Of a stretch of 64,000 bases of DNA, positions 63,164 to 64,000 are shown piece after piece. The stretch lies in NCBI GenBank assembly GCA_905234785.1, contig CAJOIP010000004.1:1-64000 (forward strand), read 5' to 3'. A program made the translations under genes and the position numbers. The stretch's first letter is position 1, and the number at the start of each line of letters is the position of its first letter. The DNA is from an uncultured Eggerthellaceae bacterium. Lineage in GTDB: Bacteria; Actinomycetota; Coriobacteriia; Coriobacteriales; Eggerthellaceae. The notes beneath the pieces were generated by a model. The model had not been told where the DNA came from. It ran no database searches and was given only the letters and a program-made list of their open reading frames with translations.

Positions 63164-63904
63164 TTACCTTTCCTCTTGTTGCGGCGGTTCGTTGCCGAGC
63201 GTCTTACTGGCAATGCGCACTGCCGCAAGCGCCTTAGTGTAGTCCATTCTCGTGGGGCCGATGACGGCGACGATGCCGCCATCGGGGCCGATGCCGTACC
63301 GACACGCGACGACCGACACGCCCGCGAGTTGCTCCGCTTCGTTTTCGCGGCCGATGCGCACTTGGGGTCCGTCGTCGGAAGGAGCCGTGGCGTCGAGCAC
63401 GTGGAGCAGCACCGTGTCGTCTTCGAGGACCTGCATGACAGGCAGGAGCGACTCGGTGTACGTGAATTCGGGCTGCCTCATGAGCGACATGATGCCGGCG
63501 CGGCTGGGATGGTCGTAGCCGGGAGGCGTGACGACCGACAGGCAGTCGGTGAATTGGGAAAGCGCCTTCGAGGTGCGATCTAACAGCTCGTCGAGCTCGC
63601 GCGCCGATTCGCGCAAGCGCCCGATGGCCTCGCCGGCTTGCTCGTCTTGGGAAACGGCGCCGGATTCTATGAGCTCGTCGACAAACGTGCGGTAGCCGAA
63701 ATCGGTGGGAATGCGCCCTGCCGACGTATGCGGCTGCGATATGTAGCCTTCGTCTTCGAGCGCCGAAAGCTCGTTTCTGATGGTGGCCGGACTGACGCCG
63801 AAGCGGTAGCGCTCGGTGAGCGTGCGCGACCCGACGGGCAATGCGCGCGCCACGTATTCCTCGATGAGCGCAGCGAGCACGCGCTGACGCCTATCCGAGA
63901 GCAT
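63164..63904 (-). CDS. hrcA: Heat-inducible repressor HrcA, shortened
   Basis: The 246-residue protein has the winged-helix start ([61 protein letters not shown]) and the conserved C-terminal [32 protein letters not shown]. Typical HrcA has about 340 residues, so roughly 90 are missing from the central inserted domain, with both ends intact. It represses the hrcA-dnaJ unit through the CIRCE site just upstream. Confidence 0.9.
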   Translation of the reverse strand: MLSDRRQRVLAALIEEYVARALPVGSRTLTERYRFGVSPATIRNELSALEDEGYISQPHTSAGRIPTDFGYRTFVDELIESGAVSQDEQAGEAIGRLRESARELDELLDRTSKALSQFTDCLSVVTPPGYDHPSRAGIMSLMRQPEFTYTESLLPVMQVLEDDTVLLHVLDATAPSDDGPQVRIGRENEAEQLAGVSVVACRYGIGPDGGIVAVIGPTRMDYTKALAAVRIASKTLGNEPPQQEER

Positions 63905-63943
63905 TCCGACCTCCTCTACGGTTTCTATCCCAACTTAGCTATT

Positions 63944-63970
63944 CTAGCAGCCTCAACCGTCGAGTGCTAA
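63944..63970 (-). promoter_or_regulatory. CIRCE operator with one degenerate arm
   Basis: GAGTGCTAA at 63962-63970 is a perfect right arm of CIRCE (TTAGCACTC-N9-GAGTGCTAA). The left arm at the required 9-bp distance is CTAGCAGCC (63944-63952), matching six of nine bases. It lies 40 bp upstream of hrcA. Confidence 0.75.
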
Positions 63971-64000
63971 CACGTTACTCAAGCGTCAATGATGCTGGTA

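Overview
The window reads as chromosome of a high-GC Gram-positive anaerobe of the class Coriobacteriia, most likely Eggerthellaceae. The basis is the combination of a NrfHA ammonifying nitrite reductase and a System I (Ccm) cytochrome c maturation locus in a genome with Gram-positive-style LexA boxes, a CIRCE/HrcA system, RNase Y plus RNase J, a non-sporulating context with a SpoVS homologue, and typical actinobacterial housekeeping neighbourhoods. This assignment is inference from gene content; no rRNA gene is present. I saw no tRNA gene, rRNA gene or CRISPR array.

Layout. 1-2153 is the right part of an IS66-family element (partial tnpB, a frameshifted tnpC, right end near 2153) that cuts into a radical SAM/SPASM gene, of which only the 3' half remains (2154-2880). 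An AT-rich stretch without a convincing gene follows (2953-3697). 3698-13147 is a respiratory island: a NifX/FeMo-co-binding-like small protein, nrfA-nrfH (minus strand), a divergent MocR-type regulator that has lost its PLP lysine and part of its C-terminus, and a ccmE-F-A-B-C-D operon. 13504-25225 is a carbon-storage block, all on the minus strand: ackA, glgB, glgC, glgD, glgA, glgP and a GH13 enzyme. 25277-30172 holds larE, ribF, an FAD/Fe-S oxidoreductase pair and a membrane protein.

From 30173 to the end is mostly core informational machinery on the minus strand: dut, nrdR, an SOS-controlled small membrane protein divergent from lexA, hflX, dapF, miaA, miaB, spoVS, a GHKL ATPase, rny, recX, recA, a pgsA-cinA fusion, rimO, yajQ, a RodZ-like protein, ftsK, rnj, dapA, dapB, pnp, rpsO, recO, a PASTA/zinc-ribbon protein, era, dgkA, ybeY, phoH, mtaB, dnaJ and hrcA.

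How the genes work together. The Ccm proteins would attach haem to NrfA and NrfH, and both transcription units share an 11-bp upstream sequence. LexA appears to control itself, its divergent neighbour and recA through clear boxes. The Glg enzymes make and degrade glycogen, and AckA could draw ATP from the carbon released. The most unusual non-coding signals are two related, inverted, structured palindromes between dapB and pnp, whose inner cores are conserved while their long outer stems differ; a perfect 31-bp palindrome at 7848-7911; and three LexA boxes spaced exactly 28 bp apart.
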